64,000 nt of DNA from contig JAHLKI010000004.1 in assembly GCA_025602905.1 (NCBI GenBank), forward strand, positions 124,001 to 188,000. Reading direction: 5' to 3'. Source of the stretch: Phlyctochytrium arcticum. Lineage: Eukaryota; Chytridiomycota; Chytridiomycetes; Chytridiales; Chytridiaceae. Below the pieces are notes generated by a model, which saw only the letters and a program-made list of their open reading frames with translations, ran no database searches and had not been told where the DNA came from. Below, in pieces: positions 33,301-45,026 of the stretch (positions are counted from its first letter, which is position 1; each line of letters opens with the position of its first letter). A program made the translations under genes and the position numbers.

Positions 33301-35605
33301 TTCCCGTGCCTTACAATAGTAATGAGTATCGCCACGAAAATCCACCTGGCCGCCCATCACAAACAGATCGCGAGCGATCCGACTCGCCTTCCAATCTAAA
33401 CGCGCACCAGTCTCCGTCGGCATTGATACCCCAAGACTACAACTACTCCCATCCTCGGCCGAACCACCAGCACTCTTTATCGGCCGGAAGTAATACTTTT
33501 GCTGATGCTGCGAATCTACAACAACAGCAGCAGCAATCACGGTTTATTGCGGTGGTTGAGCCTCCACTTCTGGTGCAGCGACCTTTGTCTGCCCAGGGTA
33601 ATAGGGCCTATGGACAACCACCATCAACATATCGAGAGGACTCACAAGACCGACGCATATCCGCTCATCAGAGTCAAACTCTTTCTTACGTTCCGGAAAC
33701 ATGCGTGAGTAGCCCTCCAGACCAGCGAATGCAACCACAGCCATCGATGCGAGGCCAGGGTCCTGATGGTGGACAGAGTGGGGCGCGCGGACGGTCTCCG
33801 TCCACCGCGTCACAATACACGCAGCAACAGAATCAGCCGTGGGAGCAGCAACAACAACAACAGCCTTATTCGCCAGTAAGCCCATCTGTTGCACCTCCGC
33901 GACTTGAACGCGGCAATTCTGCGAATTCCGCGATCCCGTCCACGCAAACACTCAGTCCAAGCCGTGAGTCGGTCGCCTCCTTACCCCCTCCTACTGTGAC
34001 ATCCCATCGCTCCAACACCATGCCGGACCTTACTACACATTCTTCCGTGTCACCATCCCCATTTGTGCCCGGCGCTGTATCCCTTTACGACTTGCGAGAG
34101 TCAGATCTTTCTGACACCTTCAAGAAGATGCTACCTTATGCCGTGCGTCAATCTTTGTCTCTCCATCCAATGTCCCGCGCAGCCGCATTCTTTTCTGTGT
34201 TGGATGAGATGTATTGCACCGAGCTGCGTTATGTGGAAACCTTGCAATCTATAATGGAGGTGTACGTCCGCCCGCTTATTGCTCCACCGAAAGGGCGACA
34301 AGTACTGAAGGAGGATTCGATCAAAATCATTTTTGCGAGTTTGAGCCCGCTGCACCTGTTCAGTGTACAGTGGCAGAATGAAGTTAAGGCCGCATTAGAG
34401 ATGGCGGGCGAGGGAAACATGGTTGAATGCACACTTCGCGCTTTGGATGCACTGGTAGGTCCATCAAGGTGTTACCACAAAGAAAGGTCTTCATTTCAAA
34501 GCATAGACGCCCACATTGTATCAGCTTTACAATCAATACGCCGAAAACTTTTGCGCAACCTTGTGGGAAGTGCATAAGTGTATGCGCGAAAATGCCAAGT
34601 TTCGTGACTTTTGTGCGCACGCGCAGCTTGACAAGCAATGCGGTGGACGGTCCTTATATGAGTTGATGAAAGCACCGTATGGTCGCTTGACGCAGTACTC
34701 AATGCTGTTTACAGGCAAGCCAATGTCCCAGAATGAGGTGGAAAATGATTGTAACAACAAACTTGTTATTTTAGAATTGGTAGAAGCAGGCCAAGTACCG
34801 GAATTTCTTCCGGCAGTTAGTGATGTAACCAAACTGTCAGCGGACATGGCTGCTGCGCAAGACAACTGGGAGAGTCTCATTCTGATGCTAGTCCATATTG
34901 CTGGCGTTCCTCCAGCGGTAAGTAGAGGCCAATTTGCATTATGGAATTTTTTTTACTCAAGTAAAATCTATAAAGATGATATTGAAGCGCGGGCAAATTT
35001 TGTTATTGGAAGATACTGTTGATAAAGTCAAAGTCTCATCCTCGGGCAACGTAACATCACGGAAGCCCGTCCGCCTATACCTTCTCCGCGACGCTCTCAT
35101 AATAACTAAACTCACAAGAGAGACCACGACTGCGGTGTCAGTGGCTGATTTGGTATCGGCTCAAGCAAAAGTAGCAAAGTTGCCAAAACCGACATTGCAG
35201 TATCGGACCGTTGAGCTGAGGGACTTTATCAAAGCAGAGACTGCCCCGGGAAGAGACGGTATGTGATAGAAATCCCGTTTCAAACTGTGTCAAGAGCTAG
35301 AGTTTGTCGCAGGTGACCGAGGTGCAAGTATATTCAACGTAACAGTCACATTAAAGAAAGGGAAGACATATAGTTTTTCGGCCTCTTCTCCCCAGACACG
35401 AGACAGATTTGTGACCATGCTGAATCCGGAGGTAATATAATTTCTTTGGCGAGTTCCCTCCGCCCGCCTTGTTTTTACGAGCAATCAAATTTTGTTGCCT
35501 ATGAGTGGCTAGTTTATACCATCACAAAAAGCTTGTTTGATTCACGTTGGTGATGCATTGGCCAAACATGGAAATGAATGGCCACTGTGTGATACACAGC
35601 GATAA
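30304..35605 (+). CDS. EF-hand / STE20-GCK kinase / DH-PH RhoGEF fusion protein
   Basis: Upstream exons show EF-hand-like pieces: [18 protein letters not shown] (30292), a full loop [12 protein letters not shown] (about 30748) and [17 protein letters not shown] (about 30920). The kinase follows: [20 protein letters not shown] (Lys), [43 protein letters not shown] and [15 protein letters not shown], all GCK-type. After [13 protein letters not shown] the exon ends DDWWQAYNR and splices through a 66 bp intron with a perfect TACTAAC branch site into a long exon (from 32755). That exon has no ATG near its start, a Gln/Pro/Ser-rich linker, then a DH domain ([20 protein letters not shown] ... [16 protein letters not shown]) and a PH domain ([14 protein letters not shown] ... 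[13 protein letters not shown]). The stop at 35603-35605 comes after a last short exon. It would couple phosphorylation and perhaps calcium to Rho GTPase activation; that is inference. The 5' exons are uncertain. Confidence 0.65.
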
Positions 35606-38151
35606 TCGCTACTAGGTGATCTCGTAATGCTGTATTCGATAGTAGATAGTCCTTGCTCCTCCTCCCTTCCCTCTTGAGTGGGGATTTATTTACAGAGTGT
35701 AACAGGCTAGCTAGGGCAAGATTCCTTCGTTCATGCAAAGGAGGAGGAGCAATTACAGCTTACAGGGGCAAGCGGCGGATGTCTATGGGTCTATATATCA
35801 TTCACGAGGAAGAAGAAAAATGTTTGTCCACATGCCATTGGTGCGTGGGAACGCAAATGTACGCTAAAACTTACAATGGCGCAGTGAGTCGGTCACACTT
35901 CTCCGACGAACTTAGGAGAAATTGATATCAAGACCTTCAACGGGAATACGGTGGTGCAGCCTATAACTTGCGCACGATGCTCCGGTTCGAGCAGCAACAG
36001 AAGTCTCAGTTATTGTATTTATGCAGTGGAAACATGTTTGGTACTTTGATTGCAAGATTAACTTGTTTATGAGGCATTAAGTTTGCGACTTTGCGCACTG
36101 GCAATTAATAGATTTATACGAAACACAAGCGGTTGAAAACCAGGCAGTTCTTCCTCGCGACCTCCCCCAGAGCGGTATATTTTTGCCTAGAGTGGAAAGT
36201 TTATGCTTCGATCCACTTTGAAAACTTTTTAGTTTCGCTCCGGACGCACTACGGAGGTATGTTGGGTCACCATCGTCGCTGTCGCCTATCTGTCCCTAAA
36301 AATCCGACAAAGCCCGAAGCAGGAACTACTTTTCTGTAAAGGTCTGGTGCCCGGGCGACCTTACAATACAAGCTCAAGTCAAATTGCCTATTTTCATCGT
36401 AGTGATCCTAACCTCATAAGGTGAGGGGGTCTCCGTCTGATTCGAAAAGCTCTATTTACCCCCTGAATCATCACATTAAGCACTCAGCCTGAGGCAAAAA
36501 GCAGACGAAGATAGTCCCTCGCTGCTGAGCTGTATATTTTGTATAACGTGGGGGTTTCTCTTGCGGGCGGAGCCGGCGGACCCTCGCGAGAGCCGCAAAG
36601 GATCTCCACATTGGCAGAACAAGTCGGTCGAATTGTTCAAAAGCGATCGCTTTGAGGCAGCTTCTAGGTACCAAGACGTTACAAACCATCCCAAGAACCG
36701 CAGCAATTTCGGATACAAATGTCAGAAAAGGACCGTGGGAACCACTCAATGGTGCGCGCGGAGTAGGCACAGAACTTAGGTATACGATGAACAAGTTGGT
36801 CATGAAAATCTTGTCACTTTGTGGTGATTTGACTGCTTACATTACATTTAGCAGTATTTGAGTTGTGAAGAAACAGTAATTGCTCTGCTGAGTTGAAAAT
36901 AGTTCAACAAACGAGACGCACAACGATGCCAGCAAAGAGCGACGCGGGTATCGGGTGCCTTTCGAGGTCATACTCGATGTCGCAGTAATTTTATTGTTGT
37001 CTATTGTATGGAACAGCGGTTTCATTGACGGGTGTGGTAAAAATGACCTCTTTCTGGAATACAACATTATCGATGGGCGGCATTCTATCCCTACGACTCC
37101 CATGTTTGCAACGTGTCGCTCAGTACAGATCGGCATGTACAGGAGAATTGACGACCCGACCAAGCGCGGGAACACTCCCGATCGTGACGGTTCATGCCAA
37201 AATCCTGAGATCTAAGAAAATTAAAACGTGTCAAAACATTTTTGTACAGTGGCATTTTCTCATAGGGAAAACAAAGCACACGCTCATCCAACTTTTCCTA
37301 AACCAAAATAACTAGTCAAGCCGTATTATAGTCGGGTACGCTCCAGGCGTAAATGGTGTGTGTACTGGCTGGTAAAACACTGGTGGTGAACGTTGGTTCA
37401 GACAATGAGAACTATGTGGGGCTAATAACCATGGAAAGCTGAGACTATCCTTTCCCTATTCCATCCATATCTGCAGCATGTCAGCAATACAGGTCTAGCT
37501 GAAAGCGCACTCGAAAACCATGAGTTTATCCAAACATTGCTTGCCAAACAGCACGATATCTGATGCGTGGGAATGTCTCAGGCGGCTAGTCCTAACGGAG
37601 GATAAATGACGTGAGTCACTCACATAGTCTTTTCCCAAAACTTTTCTTTTTGCAAAATACCTTACGAAAACATTGCATACGGATCGATCGCTCGGCATAG
37701 CGCTTGGGGGATATGATGGCATTCGACTATGATATGTTGGCAGACGCTTGTTTGTGGAAATTTCGACATTTTTCCTCATTGGAACGTTTCCCGAATGCTG
37801 CGCGAAAATCATGAATGAGTTGCTCTAAGGCACGATTCACGGTAGATTCGCCCAAAAGTTGGCTCAGTGAAGGTTAATATGTGTATGTTGGAGTCGATAA
37901 CATTTATAGGGCTGCACATACCCTGTATGCGGGGTTTTTCCTGATTCCGCTAAAGCTTGTATTGTATGTGTCATTGAAAAAGATGTAAAAATGTATGTAA
38001 AAACTAGGTCAAGAGCTAGGCTAACTGCACTACAAGAACTCCAAAAGATGTGGGAAATAGAAGAAGACCGAATGACGACAAGATATGTGGGAAAGATGCA
38101 GCAACTATGGGGCAATAGACGCGCAGAACGGGGGGCATGGCGCGTGTGCAG
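35606..38151. other. 2.5 kb without a convincing gene
   Basis: Short ORFs on both strands show no recognisable domain. On the (-) strand near 37860-37800 a fragment GESTVNRALEQLIHDFRAAF looks like a helix-turn-helix of a transposase, and stops follow soon after. It may be a relic of a DNA transposon. No terminal repeats were seen. Confidence 0.3.
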
Positions 38152-41100
38152 TTACTCCGCCAGGAGTTCTGCAAAGTTCACATCACCATCCTCGTCCTCT
38201 TCCAGCAAATCTGCCATATCAAGGGGAGCGGTCAGATTGCTGAAGTACCAGCTCATCGTGTTCTTGGCGATGTGCCGAAGAAAATGATGGCAGGGCTGTT
38301 GATTTGTTGGTAGGCAAGAACATTCGGCCATCTTGTCTAGCAAGGTAGTGTGCATGTCTAAGAAAACGTCCTGGGCCGGTTGTGGGGCTGCATTTTTGTC
38401 GGCCAGAGCCTTGCGCTTCCGGGAAGCCGCTTTTCGGAGGGGAAAGTTGACTACTTTGAAATTGGTGATGTCGATCTCAGTGTTCAATCTCACATGTGGA
38501 GATTTCCAAACAGAGAAAGGGAGAAGCTTTTCCGACATTGAAAAGAGCGTGCCGAGTACCGGCTTCATGAACTTGGTCGTCTTGTTCTCCTTGCCGGAGG
38601 CTTTTTTCCGAGTTGCTTGCTTATTGGCGGGTTTGGATGTTGCAGGACGTGCAGGCTCTGGCGGGCAAATCAACATGACTTTGTAAATAGGGGATTTTTT
38701 TCTAGTAGTAGCAGAGTGTTCCGCGTCATACGATCCTGCAATCACAATGGAGTCGGGTGGTCCCATCAGGTTCATGAACATTGCCAGCAAAGCATTGCTC
38801 ACATCCTCACTTCGCTTCATGTAGAAGGATTGTGTTTGCGTTGGTGTGGCGGATCCTAATTCCATCTTGCTCATGAATGCCGCTTCCGGGCGCTTCCGTT
38901 CTTCCTCCTGCTTGCGCAACTCTGCCAATTGAGATAGAAAGGCCGATGCGGATTTGTTCTGACTAGCCGAAATGTATAGTGCTTTTAAAACGAGAATGCT
39001 GTCTGGGTCATGCGGCCGGGACACTGCCCTCAGTAAAGAGTGGAAAACCTCGAGGTCCTCTGAGCTTGCAACCGGCAGGAAGCTTTCAAGACCAGCAGCT
39101 CCTGCATCGTCTCCCTTTTGGTAGGCCCTGATGCTTCCCAGCAGAAAGAGAATGACGACCACGTAGTTCTTCTTATCGCAGCGAATGAATAAAGGTAAAA
39201 GACGCAGCAATACCGCCTTGGTCAAGGATACGTTGCGATCAGCCATTGCTGCTGCGGCATCCAAGACCAAAGGTATATCTTCATCAAAAAGACGGATTAG
39301 TGACTCAACAAATATTCTTTGCGTTGTCGTCCAAGTGGCTTTTTTCAGATAGTATGCTTTGATCACTTCATCTCTTACATGTTTCCAAGCCAGCAACATC
39401 ATCGTCAAGATCATGACCCGCCGTATGGGACGAAGCTTCACCAGGTTTAGAGCCGCATCAGGGAATGCCGCGTTCCAGAGGGGCATCACTACTCCAAAGG
39501 CCCAAGCGAGAAGAGCTAGAAGAACGACAGTCAAAGATATGTAACAAGGTGAATACAAATATCCTCAACCATCATACCTAGTTGGGCATTTAAAGCAATA
39601 TGCATCATGTCAGGCCACAGAATGATCCGTTGTCGGGTGTCATTTGAAATGACGGTCGACTGTTTTCGACCAAGGTAGGCGAGACGTTCTTGAAGTGTCG
39701 GTTCCTTTGGACGAGGCTCTTTGGGCGCCTCGGTAGCATCTAGCGACCACAAGAGCTTCATGATATTGCGGAAGACATAGAAGTCTCCTACCAGCCACAT
39801 CGCTTTATCATAATCCTTCGTGAACTCGCAGGTATCATCAAGCAATTGCTTCATGTCTTTCGTAGATTTCATTGCGTTGGGGCAGGCTTGGAAGACATGG
39901 AATGAGTTGAGCTCGCCAGCATGTGTAGCCATGCTGAACTTGTACATGGTTTTTGTATATGCTGCTTTGCTTGCGACGCGTCTTTCCCAGACCAAGAAAT
40001 ACGGTTCTGCGGGCAAGTGAGCTGGAAGAGAAGTCAAATCTCGGTCGACGTTGAAGGTGACATGAAGGGAGTTGGCCGTAGATCTCAATCTGATTCCATC
40101 TGCCGCATCAGACGCCCATTCCAAGCCATTGACCACCCAGGCCTCCATCAAATCCATATTCGCGTAGAGTTCGTGAAAGTTGACGCGGTCTGCCTTGACG
40201 GGAAGCGGGTGCATGGCGAAGCGGTCAGTTTCCTCTGTTGGTCTTAATGTATGCATCTTGATCGCCAAATGTGCCTGTGTGTGTAGAGATGAGAATCGAC
40301 CTGCATTTGCTGAACCAGGCGTTCCCTGAACATGGACGCGATTGAAGTCATCCATTTTTAAGACGGGCACCATATTGCCCAAGGCCAACGCTTTCTTGAT
40401 GTTGTCCAAATTGTCAACGATGGTGGCATTCATCTTCTGTCGCAGCATGGTTGGCGAATAGCACAAGTTGAACGCACTCAAAAATCTTTTCGCGGAGTTG
40501 GATGCTCCCAGCATAGGTGCCATAAATGTGTCCTTGATGTAATTGATCTTGCCAGTATGATCATACAATGCAGCATCATAAATAACTGAAAAGACAAGTC
40601 CGCGCTTGAGACGTAAGGATAGTTTGGTATTCCAATCCGGGCCGTCGCCAAGAAAGACTGCCTTCTTGGTTAGCATTTTATCGCATTTGGTCTCCAGGTG
40701 TTCGATAAATTCAAGAAGATCGGCAGCGAAGGGGGATGCCTTTAGGAAAGGTCTTTGTTGCAGCAACTGCACGCTGGCTTTGAATGTGCCCAAGCCTTGG
40801 ACAGGTGAGGCGTCGTCAGGAATGGGCCGGTCGTGCAGAAAAGTGATAACAGGCATATCTGCACTGTCTTCAGGTAGATCGGCCACAAAGCCCATGAGTA
40901 GGGGGGGTTCTTCTTCCGCGGATGCGAGGGTCCAGGAAGGCTCGAAATGATGTCCCGGCAAAAGACGTTTGCATTTTAAGAGGCATGCGTTGCAGAAGAT
41001 CACCTTGAACGGCTGCCCCGCTTTCGCCTTGTTCCATAGCGCGTCAATTCCATTGTCGAGAATTACAAACAAACTTTCACGGCTTCTCTCGTGGAATCTC

Positions 41101-41258
41101 GGGCTGCTCTTGGTGCCGCACATAACACAGCCGGGGTCATAGCGCTTCCCACCGGACGATATGGACTTGATATTGGACTTTGTTGATGTGAATCGGCCGC
41201 CACGACGACTCTGCAAGGTTGGGTTTGGTGCGGTCTTAATCCAGTTGTGACTTGACAT
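38152..41258 (-). CDS. Large intact protein of unknown function (possible DUF6589-like)
   Basis: Two exons, 41258-39578 and 39515-38152, with a 62 bp intron (GTATGA..CTAG), give 1,014 residues. The N-terminus is basic and contains a Cys pair (CVMCGTKS) and, about 65 residues later, FCNACLLKCKRLLPGHHF, a likely zinc-binding module. A central block has VPVLKMDDFNRVHVQG, then SLHTQAHLAI, and later KAMWLVGDFYVFRNIMKLLW and LWPDMMHIALNAQ. The C-terminal half has a hydrophobic stretch at the junction (LALLAWAFGVVMPLW), a Lys-rich linker (KKASGKENKTTK), a CSCLPTNQQPCHHFL Cys/His motif and an acidic tail. The ordering of 'DNFN', 'GD' and 'PGxxH'-like elements recalls fungal DUF6589 proteins, possibly derived from mobile elements. 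That resemblance is weak and from memory. No terminal repeats flank it. Confidence 0.6.
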
Positions 41259-41792
41259 TGAGAGGATGATACAGAGGTGGATTCACGGTGAAATTCTTTG
41301 TAAGCCGGGCAGTGGACAGAGAAGATGGGTGGAAAGGTTTGGGAAGTTGGTTGGGCTCGGGGGTCGGGAAGGGGAGAAGATTAGCTTGTAGGGAAGATCT
41401 GGGTAAAATTCACCTGGACGAGCTGCACAAACCGGCTGTTCAAGCAGAGCTACGGACAAAAAAATTTAGTGGGATCTAATCAGATGTACTGTATCCTGGG
41501 TTCGGTTCGGACAGAAGGAATAATGGGGGGGAGGTATATAGGAGCGGAGTTTGGCGACGTCGCCTTCGGACGCGACGCGAAACTCCGACCAGACTCCGAC
41601 AAAGGCGTAATATAACTACTTTGGGACAGGTTCATTTGTGCTGTTTTTAGGACTAGCCGCCTGAGGGGAATGTTGCACTCCCATTAAGGTTATACTGTTA
41701 CACGAACTCACGTGATCGTTTGCGCAGCCAGCAAGCAGATTGCGGAATTTGAAATTTGCAAGAATCGTCGACACACAATTCTCCAAAACAAC
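41259..41792. other. Divergent intergenic region
   Basis: Holds the promoters of the large (-) gene and of the (+) Lys-rich gene. GGTATATAGGAG near 41555 is a possible TATA element. Nothing else was seen. Confidence 0.35.
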
Positions 41793-42429
41793 ATGGGAGA
41801 AAGTCTGGAAGATGCCAGGGCTAAAGCCGAAGTCTCTGTAGGACTAGTCCGGCAGCTAGTCAATAGCTGGTTGCCCAAACCCTCAAAGTCCGAACGGGAT
41901 CCCATTTCTCTCCAAAGTATTCCGTGAGTACATTTACCGGGAAAAACTATCGAGAGGCCACATCTCTCACGCTTCGTTTGCTCTTGAACAGATCGACAGT
42001 TATGTACGCTGCCGACCCGGTTGCCGCTCGCGAACAGGCACAATTGAAACGCAAACTGGTCGGAAAACAGTCTGAGCAATCATCAGCGGATGGGGGTGCG
42101 TCGACCACTGAGAGTCGGATCTTGGGTAAAGGGAAGGGCAAAGGTGTCGTTGGAAGTTCAAATTCGAAATCATCCGGGAAAAGCGACAGGCGGGGTAAGC
42201 TGAGTCAGATCCAAACAGCATAAATGTGGAGAGTGCTAATGTGTTGTGTGCGTTCGCAGAGTCAATTGATGAAGATGAAGCCGTATTGCATCGAATATCG
42301 TCCTCATCACATACGATCAAGAAGAAGCCAAATAACGACGTGCTATCCGCATATCTGAATAAGTCGGGCGGCAAGAAGAAGAAGAAGAAGAAGAAGCAGG
42401 GTAAGCAGACTGTCACGGAAGAGGAGTAG
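41793..42429 (+). CDS. Small Lys-rich protein (DUF3245-like?)
   Basis: Three exons: 41793-41923, 41992-42194 and 42260-42429, all junctions in phase, about 167 residues. The start is taken at the ATG giving MGESLEDARAKAEVSVGLVR, because upstream codons look non-coding. The N-terminal motif VRQLVNSWLPKPSKSE recalls the LxSWLP motif I associate with fungal DUF3245 proteins. The middle is charged and Gly/Lys/Ser-rich. The C-terminus has a DVLSAYLNKSGG motif and a run of eight lysines encoded by AAG repeats, suggesting a nuclear or nucleolar location. Function unknown. Confidence 0.7.
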
Positions 42430-42625
42430 GATGCAGGATTGGGAAATTTGTATATAGAATAGGGCAATGCCCTAGTGATAGCGTTCGGTATGTACATAGA
42501 TAGGTGCGGAGATATTTATAATGATGACGGTCTCAGAAGATCAAGTGTCCGCTTCGCAGGATATGACTGGTAACAATCGCGCCAGTGGGATGTTCAAGAA
42601 AAAAAAGCATTCAATTGCTTGAATC

Positions 42626-43498
42626 TTATGGCTTTATTCCGATGACGAGTTCCATTCCATGCTCAGTGTCTCCGTACTCGACAGTGAATCCAGCCTCTTG
42701 CACGACTTTGCCAACCCATGCCTTGCTCATGGCCAGCTTGTAATACCAACTCTTGCACAGCTCCCAAGTACCGTTGCCCTTCTTGATATGCACAAGATCG
42801 TGCACTCGTATCCGGGCGCCACTCCCATCTTCATCAACTGCGGATTGCCCATCCTTTTCCCACTCCAAAAAGCACGTAAACACCGTCATGGCATCTGACC
42901 TGACTGGAACAAAGCGATCAGTGCCCTCCAGTGGGACAGTCAAATCTCTAAACTGCAGGATGAGTCTGCCTTGGGGAGCTAGCGATGCATAGGCATCTCG
43001 AATCATTTCTCGGACCTCGTCCAGCGATGCCAAATGAGTCGGCGTGTCTCCCATGCATACGACACACCCAGCCGTGCCGTCCAACACATGCTCGCGAAAC
43101 CCAAAAAGATCCCCTTCTACGGTTTTCAGGCGTCCTTCGTCGATTCCAAGCACTTTGACTTCATCCCGAAGCTCGTGCAGCATCCCTGAGCTAGCATCAA
43201 TGGCTACCACCTCGTAGCCAAGCTCCAAGAGTGGTATTGTTTGGAATCCGGCCCCACATCCTAGATCGACAGCGACGGTTCCGGGGGTCACTTCTGCCGA
43301 CAGGTGATGGAGCAGAGTCGTGCGATTCTGCGCCAATTTTGTCTCGTATCCACCAAACATCCACGTGTAATGTTCCGAGAGGAGCCTGTCATAATGCGAG
43401 GCAACGGAAAGGTAGTTGGACGAGGTGAGAACGGCTTTGGAGTTTCTGGCAGAGATCGAGGGCGGCGTCGGTGTTGCGGCCGACGGTGAGGTGGTCAT
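42626..43498 (-). CDS. Class I SAM-dependent methyltransferase, intronless
   Basis: One exon, 290 residues from the ATG at 43498 (MTTSPSAATP). The longer upstream frame has no better start. The Rossmann motif I is VAVDLGCGAGFQTIPLLELG; an acidic residue ends strand 2 (VVAIDASSGML); a motif-II-like VVCMGDTPTHLASLDE and a motif III PQGRLILQFRD follow. The C-terminal part is beta-rich (WELCKSWYYKLAMSK) and ends GMELVIGIKP. It resembles the ubiquinone/small-molecule methyltransferase superfamily, notably bacterial-type enzymes. The substrate cannot be told. Lack of introns, in a region where most neighbours have several, is compatible with horizontal gain but is not proof. Confidence 0.8.
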   Translation of the reverse strand: MTTSPSAATPTPPSISARNSKAVLTSSNYLSVASHYDRLLSEHYTWMFGGYETKLAQNRTTLLHHLSAEVTPGTVAVDLGCGAGFQTIPLLELGYEVVAIDASSGMLHELRDEVKVLGIDEGRLKTVEGDLFGFREHVLDGTAGCVVCMGDTPTHLASLDEVREMIRDAYASLAPQGRLILQFRDLTVPLEGTDRFVPVRSDAMTVFTCFLEWEKDGQSAVDEDGSGARIRVHDLVHIKKGNGTWELCKSWYYKLAMSKAWVGKVVQEAGFTVEYGDTEHGMELVIGIKP

Positions 43499-44090
43499 CC
43501 TTATATATATGCCGCTGGTTGTTCTGCAGAGTGGGGAATGTGAGTTGTCCAGACCTGCCCAAGGGAGCCCAAGGGACAAGTCTGGGCAATATTTGGGGGC
43601 CGGAGCTCGAGAGATTTGCTGACTGATCGACTGATGAGTGATTGCGCCATTTTCATTTGGCCTTTTTTGGTTTAATGATTTTTCTGTTTGCTTGCTTCAA
43701 CTTGCTTCGAAGTTCGAATCCTTCGATTCCTCGACCTGAGTTGGAATCGAAGACTCCTTCGAAGAGCTCGGATCCCTGGAATCCCTGATATACCCTGGCC
43801 GAGATTCTCATCGACCAAAGGGTGGTCCGAGCGTTCAAGTGCGTACACTATCATAGAGGATACAGACGATTGAGATTAACAAAACAACCACAATGAGTCG
43901 CAGACGAAAAAGGAAGGGAGGGGTCCGGCAGAACCTGAAAGGGTACAGATGAAAGCACATAGAAACCGAAGAAAACAGGCCAAATGAAACAGAAGTTATT
44001 TTTTGTTCTTTAATCACTTGATTGTGTATTGGCAAGAGAATGAACTAAAAAACACAGACACCCTTAAGTGCGACAAACTCGGCGCAAAAT
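43499..44090. other. Intergenic spacer
   Basis: Contains the promoter of the methyltransferase and the 3' flank of RPS2. Near 43690-43790 is a stretch of imperfect TTCGAA/GAATC palindromes, one of which mimics a tRNA T-loop. No gene is supported. Confidence 0.4.
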
Positions 44091-45026
44091 CTAGTTGCGC
44101 TTGCCGGTCTTGGCGAGCCAGTCAGACCTAACAGATTCAACAAAATGATGTTAGTTACAACTCGGCATGAGGGCAACAAAGTCGAGCATTAGAAACGTAC
44201 CACTCCTGGTAAGGGCTCTTGGAAAACTTGGTCTCGGCCCAGAGATCGGGGGTGAGGAAACCGTAGGTGTTGCCGATGGCCATGAAGGTGGCCTTGACGA
44301 AGTTACCGAGAGTTTTGGTGGAACCGCGCGAGGTGGTGTAACAGTCCTGGATACCAGCGAGCTGGAGAAGCTTCTTGGGGACAGGGGCAGCGACAAGGCC
44401 AGTACCACGGGGCGCAGGGACCAAACGAGCGAGGACGGATCCACACTTGCCGGTGACCTTGGCAGGGACGGTGTGGGGGTCACCAAGAATGGTTCCCCAG
44501 TATCCACGGCGAACGGGAATGACGCTCAACTTGGCGAGGATAATGGCACCACGGATGGCAGTGGCGACTTCCTTGGAGCACTTGACACCGAGACCGACGT
44601 GACCGTCAAAGTCTCCAATGACGACGAAAGCCTTGAAACGGGTACGCTGACCAGCACGGGTCTGCTTCTGGACGGGCATAATCTTCATGACCTCATCCTT
44701 GAGCTTGGGCAAGAAAAAGTCGACAATCTGGTATTCCTTGATGGGCAGGGAGAACAGGTAGATCTCTTCGATAGACTTGATTTTGCCGTCCTTTACAAGA
44801 CGTCCGAGTTTGGTGACTGGGACCCATTCCTTAGCTTGGTCATCACGACGACCTGATGCACCCAGAACGATCGTTAGTCATCTCCTATATAGCTAGATGT
44901 CCAATGGGATCGTTTGAAACACTGACCTCCACGTCCTCCACGACGACCACGACGGTCGCCGCCGCGTCCGCGTCCACGACCAAGTCCTCCACGTCCGCGA
45001 CCTTCGGCCGATACAGTGTCAGCCAT
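44091..45026 (-). CDS. RPS2: 40S ribosomal protein S2 (uS5)
   Basis: Three exons: 45026-44927, 44852-44201 and 44127-44091; phases agree and the product has 262 residues, normal for the family. It begins [14 protein letters not shown] with an RGG-type Arg/Gly-rich tail, as in eukaryotic S2. The S5 N-terminal domain is clear ([34 protein letters not shown]) and so is the C-terminal domain ([33 protein letters not shown]). It ends [11 protein letters not shown]. The protein forms part of the mRNA entry channel of the small subunit. The opposite strand also carries a long open frame, which is a mirror of codon bias. Confidence 0.97.

Noticed and set aside
43700..43740. tRNA-like T-arm (GTTCGAATC with a flanking CGAAG/CTTCG stem)
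   Set aside because: No anticodon arm, D-arm or acceptor stem could be found around it; it lies among TTCGAA-rich palindromes.
44167..44856. 229-codon open frame on the (+) strand
   Set aside because: It lies wholly antisense to RPS2 exons and introns; the open frame follows from the codon bias of the ribosomal gene.
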